DNA from: Pseudoalteromonas sp. HM-SA03
GTDB lineage: Bacteria; Pseudomonadota; Gammaproteobacteria; Enterobacterales; Alteromonadaceae
NCBI RefSeq assembly: GCF_002289345.1
Contig: NZ_NSDG01000029.1
Coordinates: 1-39,084 of the forward strand
Length of the DNA stretch: 39,084 nt
Direction of reading: 5' to 3'
Made by a program: the position numbers and the translations under genes. The notes below the pieces were generated by a model. It ran no database searches and was not told where the DNA came from. It saw nothing but the letters and a program-made list of their open reading frames with translations. Positions 26,054 to 34,452 of the stretch are shown here, in pieces. Every line of letters starts with the position of its first letter. Within the stretch, counting starts at the first letter, position 1.

Positions 26054-26080
26054 AAAAAACCGCAGAATTTGCGGTTTTTT
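26054..26080 (+). terminator. Intrinsic terminator of the aminotransferase gene
   Basis: AAAAAACCGCA and TGCGGTTTTTT form an 11-bp stem with a 5-base loop ending in six T. It starts 23 bases after the stop codon. Confidence 0.93.
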
Positions 26081-26127
26081 ATTATTTTCAGCCTGAACCA
26101 CTTACTGAGGTAAGTGGCTATTATCAC

Positions 26128-26442
26128 TTAGGCTTGCTTAATTTTGGTCACTTTATCTGAATCTGACGCTTTTTCGTTTTCAGATTTGTTTTTGGTATTG
26201 GCCTTAGGTGCTACTTTGCCACCTTTTAACACAGACACAAAGTCATCTTTTTGTTTTGCAATTTCAAGCGCTAGGGATTCAACTTGTTGTTCACTCAGCG
26301 GCACGTCAACTTTTGTTAGCATGTCCTCCAATGCTTCAGCTACATCTAGCATCTTATCATAAGCATCAGCTTCTTTTTTAGACGTGAAAGTCATACGCTC
26401 GACTCCATTTCTTTCAACAACATATTTGATGATAACGGCCAT
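26128..26442 (-). CDS. yebG: YebG family SOS-induced protein
   Basis: A 104-residue protein beginning MAVIIKYVVERNGVE, with SKKEADAYDKMLD, followed by a lysine-rich, low-complexity tail after residue ~75. This matches YebG, a small DNA damage-inducible protein of uncertain function. The start at 26442 is chosen for its GGGG binding site and for family length. A perfect LexA box sits 18 bases upstream of the start codon, so SOS control is directly visible. Confidence 0.92.
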   Translation of the reverse strand: MAVIIKYVVERNGVERMTFTSKKEADAYDKMLDVAEALEDMLTKVDVPLSEQQVESLALEIAKQKDDFVSVLKGGKVAPKANTKNKSENEKASDSDKVTKIKQA

Positions 26443-26459
26443 GGTTATTCCCCTAGTCA

Positions 26460-26475
26460 CTGTTTTTTTATACAG
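26460..26475 (-). promoter_or_regulatory. LexA (SOS) box upstream of yebG
   Basis: CTGT, eight AT-only bases, ACAG: a perfect match to the gamma-proteobacterial LexA consensus, flanked by TA and GT as in strong boxes. Its position 18-33 bases before the yebG ATG fits repression of the promoter. Confidence 0.93.
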
Positions 26476-26712
26476 TAAATCGAATCAAGTAATTAAGCAA
26501 GTTATTTTGAAAATTTTTCAAGTGCTGTTGAGTGAAAGAGAATTAATTAAATTCATTAAAAACAAAGGTTTGGTTTTTATTTGGATTTTTGAAAGAATGA
26601 AGTTTTTTGACAACGCTAATATTTCAATCTTTATTTAAAAAGCTTACTGCAATCACTCATCGAGGTGAGTGCAAAAAGCTTCGGATACTTTTTAAGCACA
26701 AGGAGTGTATAT

Positions 26713-27021
26713 ATGTTCAATAAACCCACCGTACTTTCTATTTTATTAGCACTAGGCTTAAGCTGTTCAAGTGTGCTCGCAAAACCTGCGGATCAAGTTA
26801 AATCAGTCTCTCAAACACAGCCGCAAAGTGTTACACTTGATATTAATTCCGCTGATGTTTCAGCACTTTCAAGTTTACCAGGGATTGGTATTCGTAAAGC
26901 GGAAGCCATTGTTGAGTACCGTAAGAAAATGGGACGCTTTAAGAGCACAACGGAGTTGCTGGAAGTCAAAGGAATAGGGAAAGGCATATTGGCGAAGTTG
27001 GAGGGAAAGATTAGAGTCTAA
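26713..27021 (+). CDS. ComEA-like helix-hairpin-helix protein, exported
   Basis: A 102-residue protein with a signal peptide (~23 residues, ending SSVLA) and a ComEA-type DNA-binding region at ~45-102. DINSADVSALSSLPGIGIRKA and YRKKMGRFKS, ELLEVKGIGKG carry the two helix-hairpin-helix motifs (quoted by segments). It may bind incoming DNA in the periplasm during natural uptake. AAGGAG 8 bases upstream fixes the start at 26713. A small stem, CACTCA/TGAGTG (26654-26671), lies in the leader. Confidence 0.9.
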   Translation: MFNKPTVLSILLALGLSCSSVLAKPADQVKSVSQTQPQSVTLDINSADVSALSSLPGIGIRKAEAIVEYRKKMGRFKSTTELLEVKGIGKGILAKLEGKIRV

Positions 27022-27072
27022 TCGGTGTTATTGTGTGCGAGCTCAGCTGCTCGCACACAGGTAGATTGAAGG

Positions 27073-27378
27073 TTAGAGCTTATTCGAGGCGTTAAATTCG
27101 GCGATTGCTTGAGCCAATTTGGGCTTGCCAAACTGTATTTCCACCGGTGTAGTTAGTAGTGGATAAATTAATCCGGCTACGAGTAAGATAGGTAATAACA
27201 GCCAGCCTTCAAAGACGACTAATGAGGCAAAAAATGGTGTGAGCAATAGCAACTTTGCTATTCTTAATACGACCTTTGTTTTCGCATCGAGATGGCTAAG
27301 TGCAAGACGTAAGATCATCTGCTTGTCACGTAATTTAAACGCTCTTAGTTGCTCAATTTGGCTTAACCTAAAATGCAT
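27073..27378 (-). CDS. Small membrane protein of unknown function
   Basis: A 101-residue protein. After a charged N-terminal half (~45 residues) there is a hydrophobic hairpin of two likely membrane segments (LLLLTPFFASLVVF and LLLPILLVAGLIYPLL), then a short polar tail. I do not recognise the family. It begins 12 bases after the dsbB stop, so it is probably co-transcribed with dsbB, but no functional link can be claimed. Confidence 0.72.
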   Translation of the reverse strand: MHFRLSQIEQLRAFKLRDKQMILRLALSHLDAKTKVVLRIAKLLLLTPFFASLVVFEGWLLLPILLVAGLIYPLLTTPVEIQFGKPKLAQAIAEFNASNKL

Positions 27379-27390
27379 GAATTTGATATC

Positions 27391-27900
27391 TCAACTTCTT
27401 TTGGTAACGTGGAAAAATAAGAAAAGAATAAATGCGATACTATAAAAAGCAAAGATAATTTCCATCCATCCTGGCATAGATAGTCCTGCAAAAGACCAGT
27501 CTATGTTGCCACAGTCACCCGTTGCAGCAAAAAAGCTTGGTAGCCATTCATGAAGCGGCATAAACGCAGGAAAATTTGGTACAAAGTCACATGTAAAAGC
27601 AAATGGATCCGTTGTGGTTTGCATACTGATATGTTCACGGGCGATAAAGTAGCCCCAAATACTGCCCACACCCCACGAAACAAATGCAAGACTACGTAGT
27701 GTGAAAGAGCGAGGAGAAATCATACCGATTAAACCAGCGGCTAATAGCCCCAACATAGCAAAACGCTGATAGATGCACATAATACAGGGCTCTAAACCCA
27801 TACCGTATTGAAAATACAGTGCGACGGCTTCAAAAATAGCTGCGGATAGTGCTAGCAATCCCCAAGATTGCCTAGAGAGATGAAAAGATGAAATCTTCAT
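27391..27900 (-). CDS. dsbB: Disulfide bond formation protein DsbB
   Basis: A 169-residue inner membrane protein with four membrane helices. The redox pair C39-C42 lies in EPCIMCIYQR, and the second pair is C104 and C130 in the periplasmic loop, the same numbers as in E. coli DsbB. It reoxidises DsbA and passes electrons to quinone. The small membrane protein gene follows directly. Upstream at 27938-27955 a GGTTGC/GCAACC stem is visible but its role is unclear. Confidence 0.95.
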   Translation of the reverse strand: MKISSFHLSRQSWGLLALSAAIFEAVALYFQYGMGLEPCIMCIYQRFAMLGLLAAGLIGMISPRSFTLRSLAFVSWGVGSIWGYFIAREHISMQTTTDPFAFTCDFVPNFPAFMPLHEWLPSFFAATGDCGNIDWSFAGLSMPGWMEIIFAFYSIAFILFLFFHVTKRS

Positions 27901-28098
27901 TATAGAGAAACCCTTTTTGTTTTATTATGCTTTATCTGGTTGCGTTAGGGCAACCTTACTTCGCCGTGTGCGCTATCTTTGCGACGATTTTTCGACTCTT
28001 GTTGTCAGTAGAAGTTCGAAAATATCAGAATAGAACACTTGATTAAGTCAATTGAGGTGAGACCGACATTATCAGCATTTCTATTCTGGCGTATTTAC

Positions 28099-29598
28099 TC
28101 ACTCACTTTTCTCGAGGGCATCGATATGAAAAGTAGCACGTTCAATGGCGGAGCCATGTAAGATAACATATTCGATATCGTTATAAGCCGCGACTGACTG
28201 CAAAGGGTTACTATTTAAAAGTAATAGATTTGCCACTTTTCCAGCTGCGATACTGCCGTACTGGTTGTCTATCGCAAATGCTTTCGCATTATTAATGGTA
28301 GCAGCAGATAGCAAGCTAACGAGGCCTACTCCGGCTTGATCCATCATCGTTAATTCTTGATAAGTCGATAAGCCAGGTTGCGAGACATAAGTTGGTGCGG
28401 GTGGCGTATCTGAGCCAAGCAGCAAGGTTGCGCCATTTTTATATAGATAATTTAGTGCTCGTTGCCCTTGTGAGAAAACTTGCTCAAGTTTAGCCACCTT
28501 TTGTTGATTACTTATTTCACCCCAGCCTTGACCCATTTCTCGAGAAAACCAGCGACCAGGTTCACTTTGATACCAAGCAATTTGAGACGGAGGTAATACG
28601 GTACGATATTCAGACGAGAAGGTGAAAGTGTTGTCAGTCACTTTCGCCAGAGCATTCATCACATTTAATGTGGCTTGATAGGCGATGTCTTTTTCGATGA
28701 TGGTATCCAGCACAGCTTTTACATTGGTTGGCAGTTTGCTATCGCTAGGGGCTGGATTTGGCGCTAACCAGTTCCAAAGTCCATGCGCCATAACGTTGAT
28801 ATTGGCATCTACAGCAAGTTGTTGCATATCAACGGCATTCGCATGTGCCATTACGGGTAACTTCAGTGAGTTTGCGGACTCGACTAACTGTTTGGCAGTT
28901 TCTTGGTTAATAAGCGGTATAGCACTGTTTTCTCCAAAGCCATCTTCAAAGTACAGTTTGGCACAAGTTGCACCGTCAGATTTCATTCGCGTCAAGGGCT
29001 GAGCTCCTTGGTGAGCGTGTGCTTGAGATGGCGTCAGCTCATAAGCAGGATCGCCGTGTTGTGCAGCAAAGTAGGGTTTATGTTGATGTAGCTTTGAGTA
29101 ACTAAGGCCTTCAGCATTATACCCTTGGTAAACCGGCATTGCGCCACAAAAGTAGGCGTCGGGTGCGGGGCCATTTGCTGTAAATTCGGTCATGCCGATT
29201 GCAGTGTTTGACGGGTCAATAACTTGCGTGACGCCATAGTAAAGATAATTAGCGCCTTGCCGTTGTAAAAATGCTGCCTGCATTTGGCGAGCTCTAGGAG
29301 AAGTGTTAAGCAATCCCGGCATTGTTTTTAGGTGGACATGGCTATCGGTTAACCCTGGTATGAGGTATTGACCATGAGCATCAATAACCTTTGCTGCATC
29401 CGGTTTTTGACTTGAGTCAGAGACTTGTATAATTTTGCCGTCTTGGATGGTGAGCCAATGATTGGAAATGATATTGACTTGGTGCTTATCAATAGGATTT
29501 AAAATGGTAGCATTGTCGATACGAAGGTCCACTGCTGCAAATAATGCATGAGAAGACAGGGCGCAACAGGCCGCAAATATTAATGTTTGTTTTTTCAT
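28099..29598 (-). CDS. Exported amidohydrolase-family metal-dependent hydrolase
   Basis: A 499-residue protein with a signal peptide (~21 residues, ending LFAA) and an amidohydrolase barrel. H87-V-H89 in TDSHVHL is the first metal pair; further likely ligands are in CAKLYFEDGFG (possible carboxylated Lys), VMAHANAVD, VMAHGLWNW and LLLGSDTPP. The C-terminus SIAAGKVANLLLLNSNPL is typical. Exported relatives act on peptides, organophosphates or amides; the substrate cannot be read. It is divergent from a CadC-like regulator and may be its target. Confidence 0.87.
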   Translation of the reverse strand: MKKQTLIFAACCALSSHALFAAVDLRIDNATILNPIDKHQVNIISNHWLTIQDGKIIQVSDSSQKPDAAKVIDAHGQYLIPGLTDSHVHLKTMPGLLNTSPRARQMQAAFLQRQGANYLYYGVTQVIDPSNTAIGMTEFTANGPAPDAYFCGAMPVYQGYNAEGLSYSKLHQHKPYFAAQHGDPAYELTPSQAHAHQGAQPLTRMKSDGATCAKLYFEDGFGENSAIPLINQETAKQLVESANSLKLPVMAHANAVDMQQLAVDANINVMAHGLWNWLAPNPAPSDSKLPTNVKAVLDTIIEKDIAYQATLNVMNALAKVTDNTFTFSSEYRTVLPPSQIAWYQSEPGRWFSREMGQGWGEISNQQKVAKLEQVFSQGQRALNYLYKNGATLLLGSDTPPAPTYVSQPGLSTYQELTMMDQAGVGLVSLLSAATINNAKAFAIDNQYGSIAAGKVANLLLLNSNPLQSVAAYNDIEYVILHGSAIERATFHIDALEKSE

Positions 29599-29743
29599 AA
29601 TGAAAACCAGTGAGTGTCGTATTAGATGCCTTCGAGCATAACTGGCGAGATACTTTGTGTTTTAATTTTCATATAAATTAACTCTGAAATTTTTCTTAAT
29701 TTAATTAAAACTATAATAATCAATAATATAAGGTGTTCTTGGG

Positions 29744-31501
29744 TTGAAAAATTTGCTTTTGGGAAATTGGCTTGTTGTGCCTAGATTGAACCAGATTGTG
29801 GAGTATCCGGCTGGCCGTGAATATACCGTCACCCCAAAAGTGATGAAATTACTGTTGGTGCTGGTCGATGCGAAACCTGAGCCTCTGAGTATTGAAAACC
29901 TCGTCGAGTTAGTTTGGCACCCGAAGGTGGTGTCTGACAATTCGGTCTATCAAGCTGTTGCGCAGTTAAGAAAGATTTTAAACACAGATCCGCAATACGA
30001 AGAATACATAGAAAGAATATCAGCTCAAGGCTACCGCATTCATCCAAACATTGCGCTTAGAGAGCATAAAGCGGGCGTGATGCCTGTGAGCAAAAAGCGA
30101 ATTTGGCTGCTTGGTGTCACCATTACGTTGCTCGCTCTAATCGCTTTTTTTGCTTTTTATATTCAAACTGATCAAAAGCACAAGACACAAAACAACCCAT
30201 ATTTTGATGAGATCACTCTTGCTACACACCTATCCCAAAGTACAGCGGTAGAAGAGTTAGCGCGAGCGAAAACGATTTATCAACAAGTGTTATCTAAACA
30301 AAGTGATAATGTCGAGGCACTTAGTGGCTTGTGCAATGCCTTTATGGGGCTTAGCGTATATGGCGCGGTGTCAGAGTATGAATCGCTTGCTTTGTGTCGA
30401 CCATTGTTAGAGAAGGCACGGATCTTAGATGATACAAATATTGAAGTGATAACCTCTCTTGCACGCTTTGCGGTGATGGAGAGTGAAATTGAGCAAGCAC
30501 AGGATTATTTTAAGCGCGGATTTGAGCTCTCAACCAAGCATGCTCGCCTATGGCATTGGTATGGTCGATTTCTTCGGGACCAACACAAAATACCCGATGC
30601 AATTGCTGCGCATAAACAAGCGTATCAGTTAGCACCAAACGATGCGGTTATTATCCGAGGATTAGCCTATGCCTATTTGAATTTTAGAGAGTTAGTACTC
30701 GCTCGAAAATATTTTGATCGTAGCGTTGCCGTTGCCCCTCACACCAAAAACAACCCGCTCTATGCGCTAGACTTTTATCCGCTTAACCATAATAGAGCAA
30801 GCCAATATTTGCTGTGGTATCAAAACAATCACATCCATCATAGTAAATTATATCCCGCGCAGCAGTTGAGCCACATATTGGTGTTATTGAGTTTAGGGCG
30901 CGCAGAAGAAGCTGAGGAAAAATATCAGCAAGCCGCAAATTTAGGTTCAATTTCTACAGCATTTAGACTCTATGTTGAATCTGGGATCGCATGGCGACAA
31001 GGCGATTTCGAAAAGGCCGAAGAACTCTTAAAACAGCGATACGAGCTCGACTCAAAGGGTAATCATTATGTGATGCCTTATATTCTTGCTTTACTTGCAC
31101 GGCAGAAAATACAACCTGCGCTAACGCTTTTTGAACAGCATTTTGCTGATATCGCGGCGTTTACATTGCCAGAGGCAGGCAATGTAGGACAACACCTTAC
31201 TTATGCCTTGATGCTGAAACGTACAGGTGAACAAAGCAAGCTCAAGCGAGTAACACAGTTGTTGGCACAATACCTTAATCAAGGAAATCAGCTAGATGCG
31301 GCTTTATCTCCTTACTGGTTTGCACTTAACAATGACGTAGCAGAAACGAAACAAGCGCTAACGCAGCTGCTCAACACAGGTTGGTTACCCGACTACAATG
31401 ATAGTTTTTTTGCCACGGATCTTTATCTCGCTTTGACATCAGACCACGAATTTAAACAAGCATGGCTGAATAAGCTTGAAAGCAGACAGAACGAGCTCTA
31501 A
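29744..31501 (+). CDS. CadC/ToxR-like membrane transcriptional regulator with TPR-like domain
   Basis: A 585-residue protein. Residues ~5-100 are an OmpR/CadC-type winged helix (YTVTPKVMKLLLVLV, LVELVWHPKVVSDNSVYQAVAQLRK, quoted in parts, and ISAQGYRI). A single membrane segment covers ~120-140. The periplasmic remainder (~150-585) looks like helical tetratricopeptide-type repeats (YQLAPNDAVIIRGLAYAYL, EEAEEKYQQAANLG). The start must be the TTG at 29744: an in-frame stop lies five codons upstream and AAGG is 10 bases before it. It is divergent from the amidohydrolase gene. A membrane-bound one-component sensor is likely. Confidence 0.88.
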   Translation: MKNLLLGNWLVVPRLNQIVEYPAGREYTVTPKVMKLLLVLVDAKPEPLSIENLVELVWHPKVVSDNSVYQAVAQLRKILNTDPQYEEYIERISAQGYRIHPNIALREHKAGVMPVSKKRIWLLGVTITLLALIAFFAFYIQTDQKHKTQNNPYFDEITLATHLSQSTAVEELARAKTIYQQVLSKQSDNVEALSGLCNAFMGLSVYGAVSEYESLALCRPLLEKARILDDTNIEVITSLARFAVMESEIEQAQDYFKRGFELSTKHARLWHWYGRFLRDQHKIPDAIAAHKQAYQLAPNDAVIIRGLAYAYLNFRELVLARKYFDRSVAVAPHTKNNPLYALDFYPLNHNRASQYLLWYQNNHIHHSKLYPAQQLSHILVLLSLGRAEEAEEKYQQAANLGSISTAFRLYVESGIAWRQGDFEKAEELLKQRYELDSKGNHYVMPYILALLARQKIQPALTLFEQHFADIAAFTLPEAGNVGQHLTYALMLKRTGEQSKLKRVTQLLAQYLNQGNQLDAALSPYWFALNNDVAETKQALTQLLNTGWLPDYNDSFFATDLYLALTSDHEFKQAWLNKLESRQNEL

Positions 31502-31523
31502 AACGTTAGGTTACGCATACATA

Positions 31524-31564
31524 AAATTCGCTATGTGATTTAAAAGTAGGGAGCGAATTTTTTT
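31524..31564 (+). terminator. Terminator of the CadC-like regulator gene
   Basis: AAAATTCGCT (31524-31533) and AGCGAATTTT (31553-31562) form a 10-bp stem with a 19-base loop followed by more T, 23 bases after the stop codon. Confidence 0.72.
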
Positions 31565-31988
31565 GGTGATTCCTTGAATAGGGGGTCTGTGTTTCGGCAG
31601 ACTTTGATATTGGCTTTTAAAAACAGAGTTCGATTTTGTTGCCTGTGAGTTTTGGTTTCCTTAAGCTGCTTTGTTGTTTGCAAGCAACGCTCAAAAATAA
31701 ATTGCAAAAGATGTCCAATAACATTATTACATGCCGCTTTGTCTGTTTATTTCGCAGTCGTTCCGTGTGCACTTTAAGGAGAAGCATTTGAGTTATACAA
31801 AATGAATGCAGAGGCTGGATGGTCTGATGAGGAGCAATTTGTTTACATTAATTAGCAGCCCAGTGTATCCCGAATATGAGTCCGTTATGGCCAAGTTTAT
31901 ATCGCCTTAAGTGAGTCCTAAATCTCACACCCCATCGCAGTCTCACCAGCATTGAAGATGGCTATTTTCAGCTAGGGCGATTTGTAGC

Positions 31989-32016
31989 TTGTTAGTTGAG
32001 CTTCATCTGGTACAAT
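31989..32016 (+). promoter_or_regulatory. Probable fadR promoter
   Basis: TTGTTA, 16 bases, TACAAT lie 62 bases before the fadR ATG. No FadR-type operator is obvious beside it. Confidence 0.5.
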
Positions 32017-32078
32017 CAGTGGATTAACAAGCACAACCTGCCAATCAAGGCATTGATGTAATAATAAAGTGGTGTGAG

Positions 32079-32792
32079 ATGAGAATTTTCAAAGCCAAGA
32101 GCCCAGCTGGATTTGCTGAAGAATATATTGTTGAGTCAATTTGGAACGGCGAATTCCCTCCGGGATCCATTCTACCTGCTGAGCGTGAGCTTTCTGAACT
32201 CATTGGTGTAACAAGAACAACACTGCGCGAAGTATTACAAAGGTTAGCTCGTGATGGCTGGTTGACTATCCAACATGGTAAGCCAACCCGAGTAAATAAC
32301 TTTTGGGAAACGTCAGGGCTTAATATTTTAGAAACCTTAGCGCGTCTTGATGAAGATAAGATGCCGGAGCTGACCGATCAGCTGTTGTCAGCGCGTACCA
32401 ATATTAGTGCTATCTATACGCGTGCGGCGATAAAATTCAATCCGCAGCGTGTTATCGATATTTTGTCTAAGCATGAAGAGCTAGAAGACACCGCAGAAGC
32501 GTTTGCCGATTATGACTACCAAGTTCACCATGAGCTGGCAGGTGCTGGGCAAAACAAAATTTATGTGCTTATTTTAAATGGCTTCAGAGGCTTATACTCA
32601 AAAATTGGTTGCCATTACTTTTCTGATTCAAGAACACGAGGACTGGCGAGACAGTTCTATGCAGATTTAACCAAACTGGCAGAAAATCAAGAACACGATG
32701 GTGCTATTTCATTGATGCGTAAGTATGGTCACCAATCGGGTGAAATTTGGCAGCAGATCCGCGGTGATATGCCCGAAAATATCATGGACTAA
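32079..32792 (+). CDS. fadR: Fatty acid metabolism transcriptional regulator FadR
   Basis: A 237-residue GntR-family regulator nearly identical in its DNA-binding part to the E. coli protein: [36 protein letters not shown] and [18 protein letters not shown] (each shown as a segment). The C-terminal acyl-CoA binding domain (~75-237) is more divergent. FadR represses fatty acid degradation and activates unsaturated fatty acid synthesis, and releases DNA on binding long-chain acyl-CoA. Length matches (239 in E. coli). It is monocistronic. Confidence 0.96.
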   Translation: MRIFKAKSPAGFAEEYIVESIWNGEFPPGSILPAERELSELIGVTRTTLREVLQRLARDGWLTIQHGKPTRVNNFWETSGLNILETLARLDEDKMPELTDQLLSARTNISAIYTRAAIKFNPQRVIDILSKHEELEDTAEAFADYDYQVHHELAGAGQNKIYVLILNGFRGLYSKIGCHYFSDSRTRGLARQFYADLTKLAENQEHDGAISLMRKYGHQSGEIWQQIRGDMPENIMD

Positions 32793-32816
32793 TGTCCACT
32801 GAGTGATAGACATCTT

Positions 32817-32844
32817 AAAAAGGCTTCTTCGTGAAGCCTTTTTT
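32817..32844 (+). terminator. Intrinsic terminator of fadR
   Basis: AAAAGGCTTC and GAAGCCTTTT form a 10-bp stem with a 5-base loop, ending in a run of six T. Confidence 0.93.
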
Positions 32845-33112
32845 GATCTCCGAATGGCATCTTGAGCGGGGGCATTTTTGTCTCATCGAATTTATAGATT
32901 GGTGCTATCGGTAAATTCGATTGTTAATTATGGCACTTGCCAAATACACTAGGCGCAGTTTTTGGCGGTGAGAATGACAAAGATACTTTGGTTATGAATT
33001 TTGCTAGGGTTGTTTTTTCATAAGCACGCCACAATATTATGAACAAGATATTTTGGTCTCGACACGAGATACCAAATAAGATTGGAAATAAACCTAACTA
33101 TTGGAGATAAAA
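32845..33112 (+). promoter_or_regulatory. Upstream region of the peroxiredoxin gene with OxyR-like half-site and leader hairpin
   Basis: ATAG, seven bases, CTAT at 32894-32908 matches one half of the OxyR pattern; the second half is degenerate. Near the gene, TTTGGT-CTCG (33052-33061) pairs with CGAG-(AT)-ACCAAA (33065-33076), a strong hairpin with a 3-base loop 37 bases before the ATG. Both suggest regulated expression, at transcription and in the mRNA leader respectively; neither is proven. Confidence 0.45.
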
Positions 33113-33718
33113 ATGGGTGTATTAGTAGGCCGCAAGGCACCAGACTTTACAGCAGCAGCAGTACTAGGTAACGGTGAGATCGTAGATAGCTACAACCTGC
33201 ACGAGCGTATTAAAGGTAAAAAAGCGGTTGTTTTCTTTTACCCACTAGACTTCACGTTTGTTTGTCCTTCAGAGCTAATCGCGTTCGACAAGCGTTACGA
33301 AGAGTTCCAAAAGCGTGGTGTTGAAGTGATCGGTGTTTCTATCGATTCTCAATTCTCACACAACGCATGGCGTAACACTCCAGTAAACGAAGGCGGTATC
33401 GGTCAAGTTAAATACGATCTAATCGCTGATGTTAAGCACGAAATCTGTCAAGCATACGACGTTGAGCACCCAGAAGCTGGTGTTGCTTTCCGTGGTTCTT
33501 TCCTAATCGATGCTGAAGGTAATGTACGTCACCAAGTAGTTAACGACCTACCACTAGGCCGTAACATCGACGAAATGCTTCGCATGGTTGATGCACTAGC
33601 ATTCCACGAAGAGCACGGTGAAGTATGTCCAGCTGGTTGGACTGAAGGTAAAGCAGGTATGGATGCAAGCCCTGAAGGTGTTGCTAAGTTCCTATCTGAA
33701 AACGAAGGCGCACTATAA
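33113..33718 (+). CDS. Typical 2-Cys peroxiredoxin (AhpC/Prx1 type)
   Basis: A 201-residue peroxidase. The peroxidatic cysteine is C51 in FTFVCPSELIAF and the resolving cysteine C172 in GEVCPAGW; C112 is an extra cysteine. The protein reduces H2O2 and organic peroxides as a dimer or decamer. GGAGATAAAA before the ATG fixes the start at 33113. Strong codon bias (many CTA, AAC, CGT) suggests very high expression. No ahpF gene is next to it, so thioredoxin or a distant AhpF is the likely reductant. Confidence 0.94.
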   Translation: MGVLVGRKAPDFTAAAVLGNGEIVDSYNLHERIKGKKAVVFFYPLDFTFVCPSELIAFDKRYEEFQKRGVEVIGVSIDSQFSHNAWRNTPVNEGGIGQVKYDLIADVKHEICQAYDVEHPEAGVAFRGSFLIDAEGNVRHQVVNDLPLGRNIDEMLRMVDALAFHEEHGEVCPAGWTEGKAGMDASPEGVAKFLSENEGAL

Positions 33719-33759
33719 TTTAGTGTCGACTTTGTGATATCTCGCTGATATCAAAAAAG

Positions 33760-33784
33760 AAACCCGCCAATTGGCGGGTTTTTT
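33760..33784 (+). terminator. Intrinsic terminator of the peroxiredoxin gene
   Basis: The perfect palindrome AACCCGCCAATTGGCGGGTT (33761-33780) is followed by four more T. A smaller GATATC hairpin (33737-33752) precedes it. Confidence 0.9.
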
Positions 33785-33866
33785 AATGGCTACTGATACC
33801 TCAATAGCTTTTTCAGGGTAAAACTTTGACTACTCGGCTACCTTGCCTACTTTAGCAAGTGCCATG

Positions 33867-33983
33867 CTAGTTAAAGTTGATAAACTGACCCAGTGATTTT
33901 ATCAGTTGAATGCTCAGGTAGGCGGCAAATAAACTGATCACGGGAGTTGCGAGCAAACTCAGAAATTCGAGCTCATTAATCAT
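33867..33983 (-). CDS. 38-residue membrane microprotein, coupled to the upstream secreted protein
   Basis: An ATG at 33983 opens a 38-codon frame beginning MINELEFLSL and ending GQFINFN before TAG. Residues ~7-29 are a single hydrophobic segment (LSLLATPVISLFAAYLSIQL, 20 residues). AAGGAAGAG lies five bases upstream inside the end of the preceding gene, and the start overlaps that gene's stop by eight bases, both signs of a translated, coupled frame. It is too short for ordinary gene finders. I do not recognise it. It may form a unit with the exported helical protein encoded upstream. Confidence 0.62.
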   Translation of the reverse strand: MINELEFLSLLATPVISLFAAYLSIQLIKSLGQFINFN

Positions 33984-34218
33984 TAGTCTCTTCCTTTTTT
34001 TCTTGCTCGTTGTTATTGGTTGTTTGAAACGCTTTCTCTAAAGACTGTTTGGTCTCAATTTTTATTTCTTCTAGATTCGCTTTGATTGACTCAGTGATAG
34101 CTTGCGTTACTTTGGTTTTTACTTCTTGAAGTAATGAAGCATCAATTTCTGCAGCTGTTGTTGTCATGCTTGCTGTAAACAATAAAGTTGTCATGGTGAT
34201 TTTCGCTAAAGTAGTCAT
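33976..34218 (-). CDS. Small exported helical protein of unknown function
   Basis: An 80-residue protein with a signal peptide (~23 residues, ending TTTAA) and a mature part that is almost entirely charged and helical, rich in Lys, Glu and Thr, with QEKKEETND at the end. No domain is recognised. AAGGAAAC before the ATG supports the start. It is followed by the overlapping 38-residue microprotein gene. Mature size (~57 residues) and the charge pattern suggest a coiled-coil or binding partner role, but nothing more specific. Confidence 0.72.
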   Translation of the reverse strand: MTTLAKITMTTLLFTASMTTTAAEIDASLLQEVKTKVTQAITESIKANLEEIKIETKQSLEKAFQTTNNNEQEKKEETND

Positions 34219-34452
34219 AATAAGTTTCCTTGTAATTTGTTAGTCGCAATAACTATTACAAAGGTTGTGCCAAAATGAATTTAATTTTTATCTTATTGAT
34301 TTTTATGCACTTTAATTTTTATTTTGCGCAGGGGAATTAATGGGTGGTGAATTTGACCAGTGTATGATGGGTGAAATGGCTAAGATTTAGTTAAATTTAT
34401 TAAGGCTGGATTAAGCGAAGCAAGAAAGGATAAAAATAATATTTGGGCCGAA

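Larger units (their letters stand above)
31502..32078 (+). other. 577-base gene-free region before fadR
   Basis: No convincing gene. It contains the regulator's terminator (31524-31564) and the fadR promoter (31989-32016). In between are short frames of 17 and 34 codons starting at 31802 and 31806, preceded by AAGGAG, but they match no family I know. The stretch could be decayed coding sequence. Confidence 0.5.

Noticed and set aside
31802-31910. Short frames of 17 and 34 codons after AAGGAG
   Set aside because: They overlap each other in different frames, resemble no known protein and lack a clear start; kept only as part of the gene-free region.
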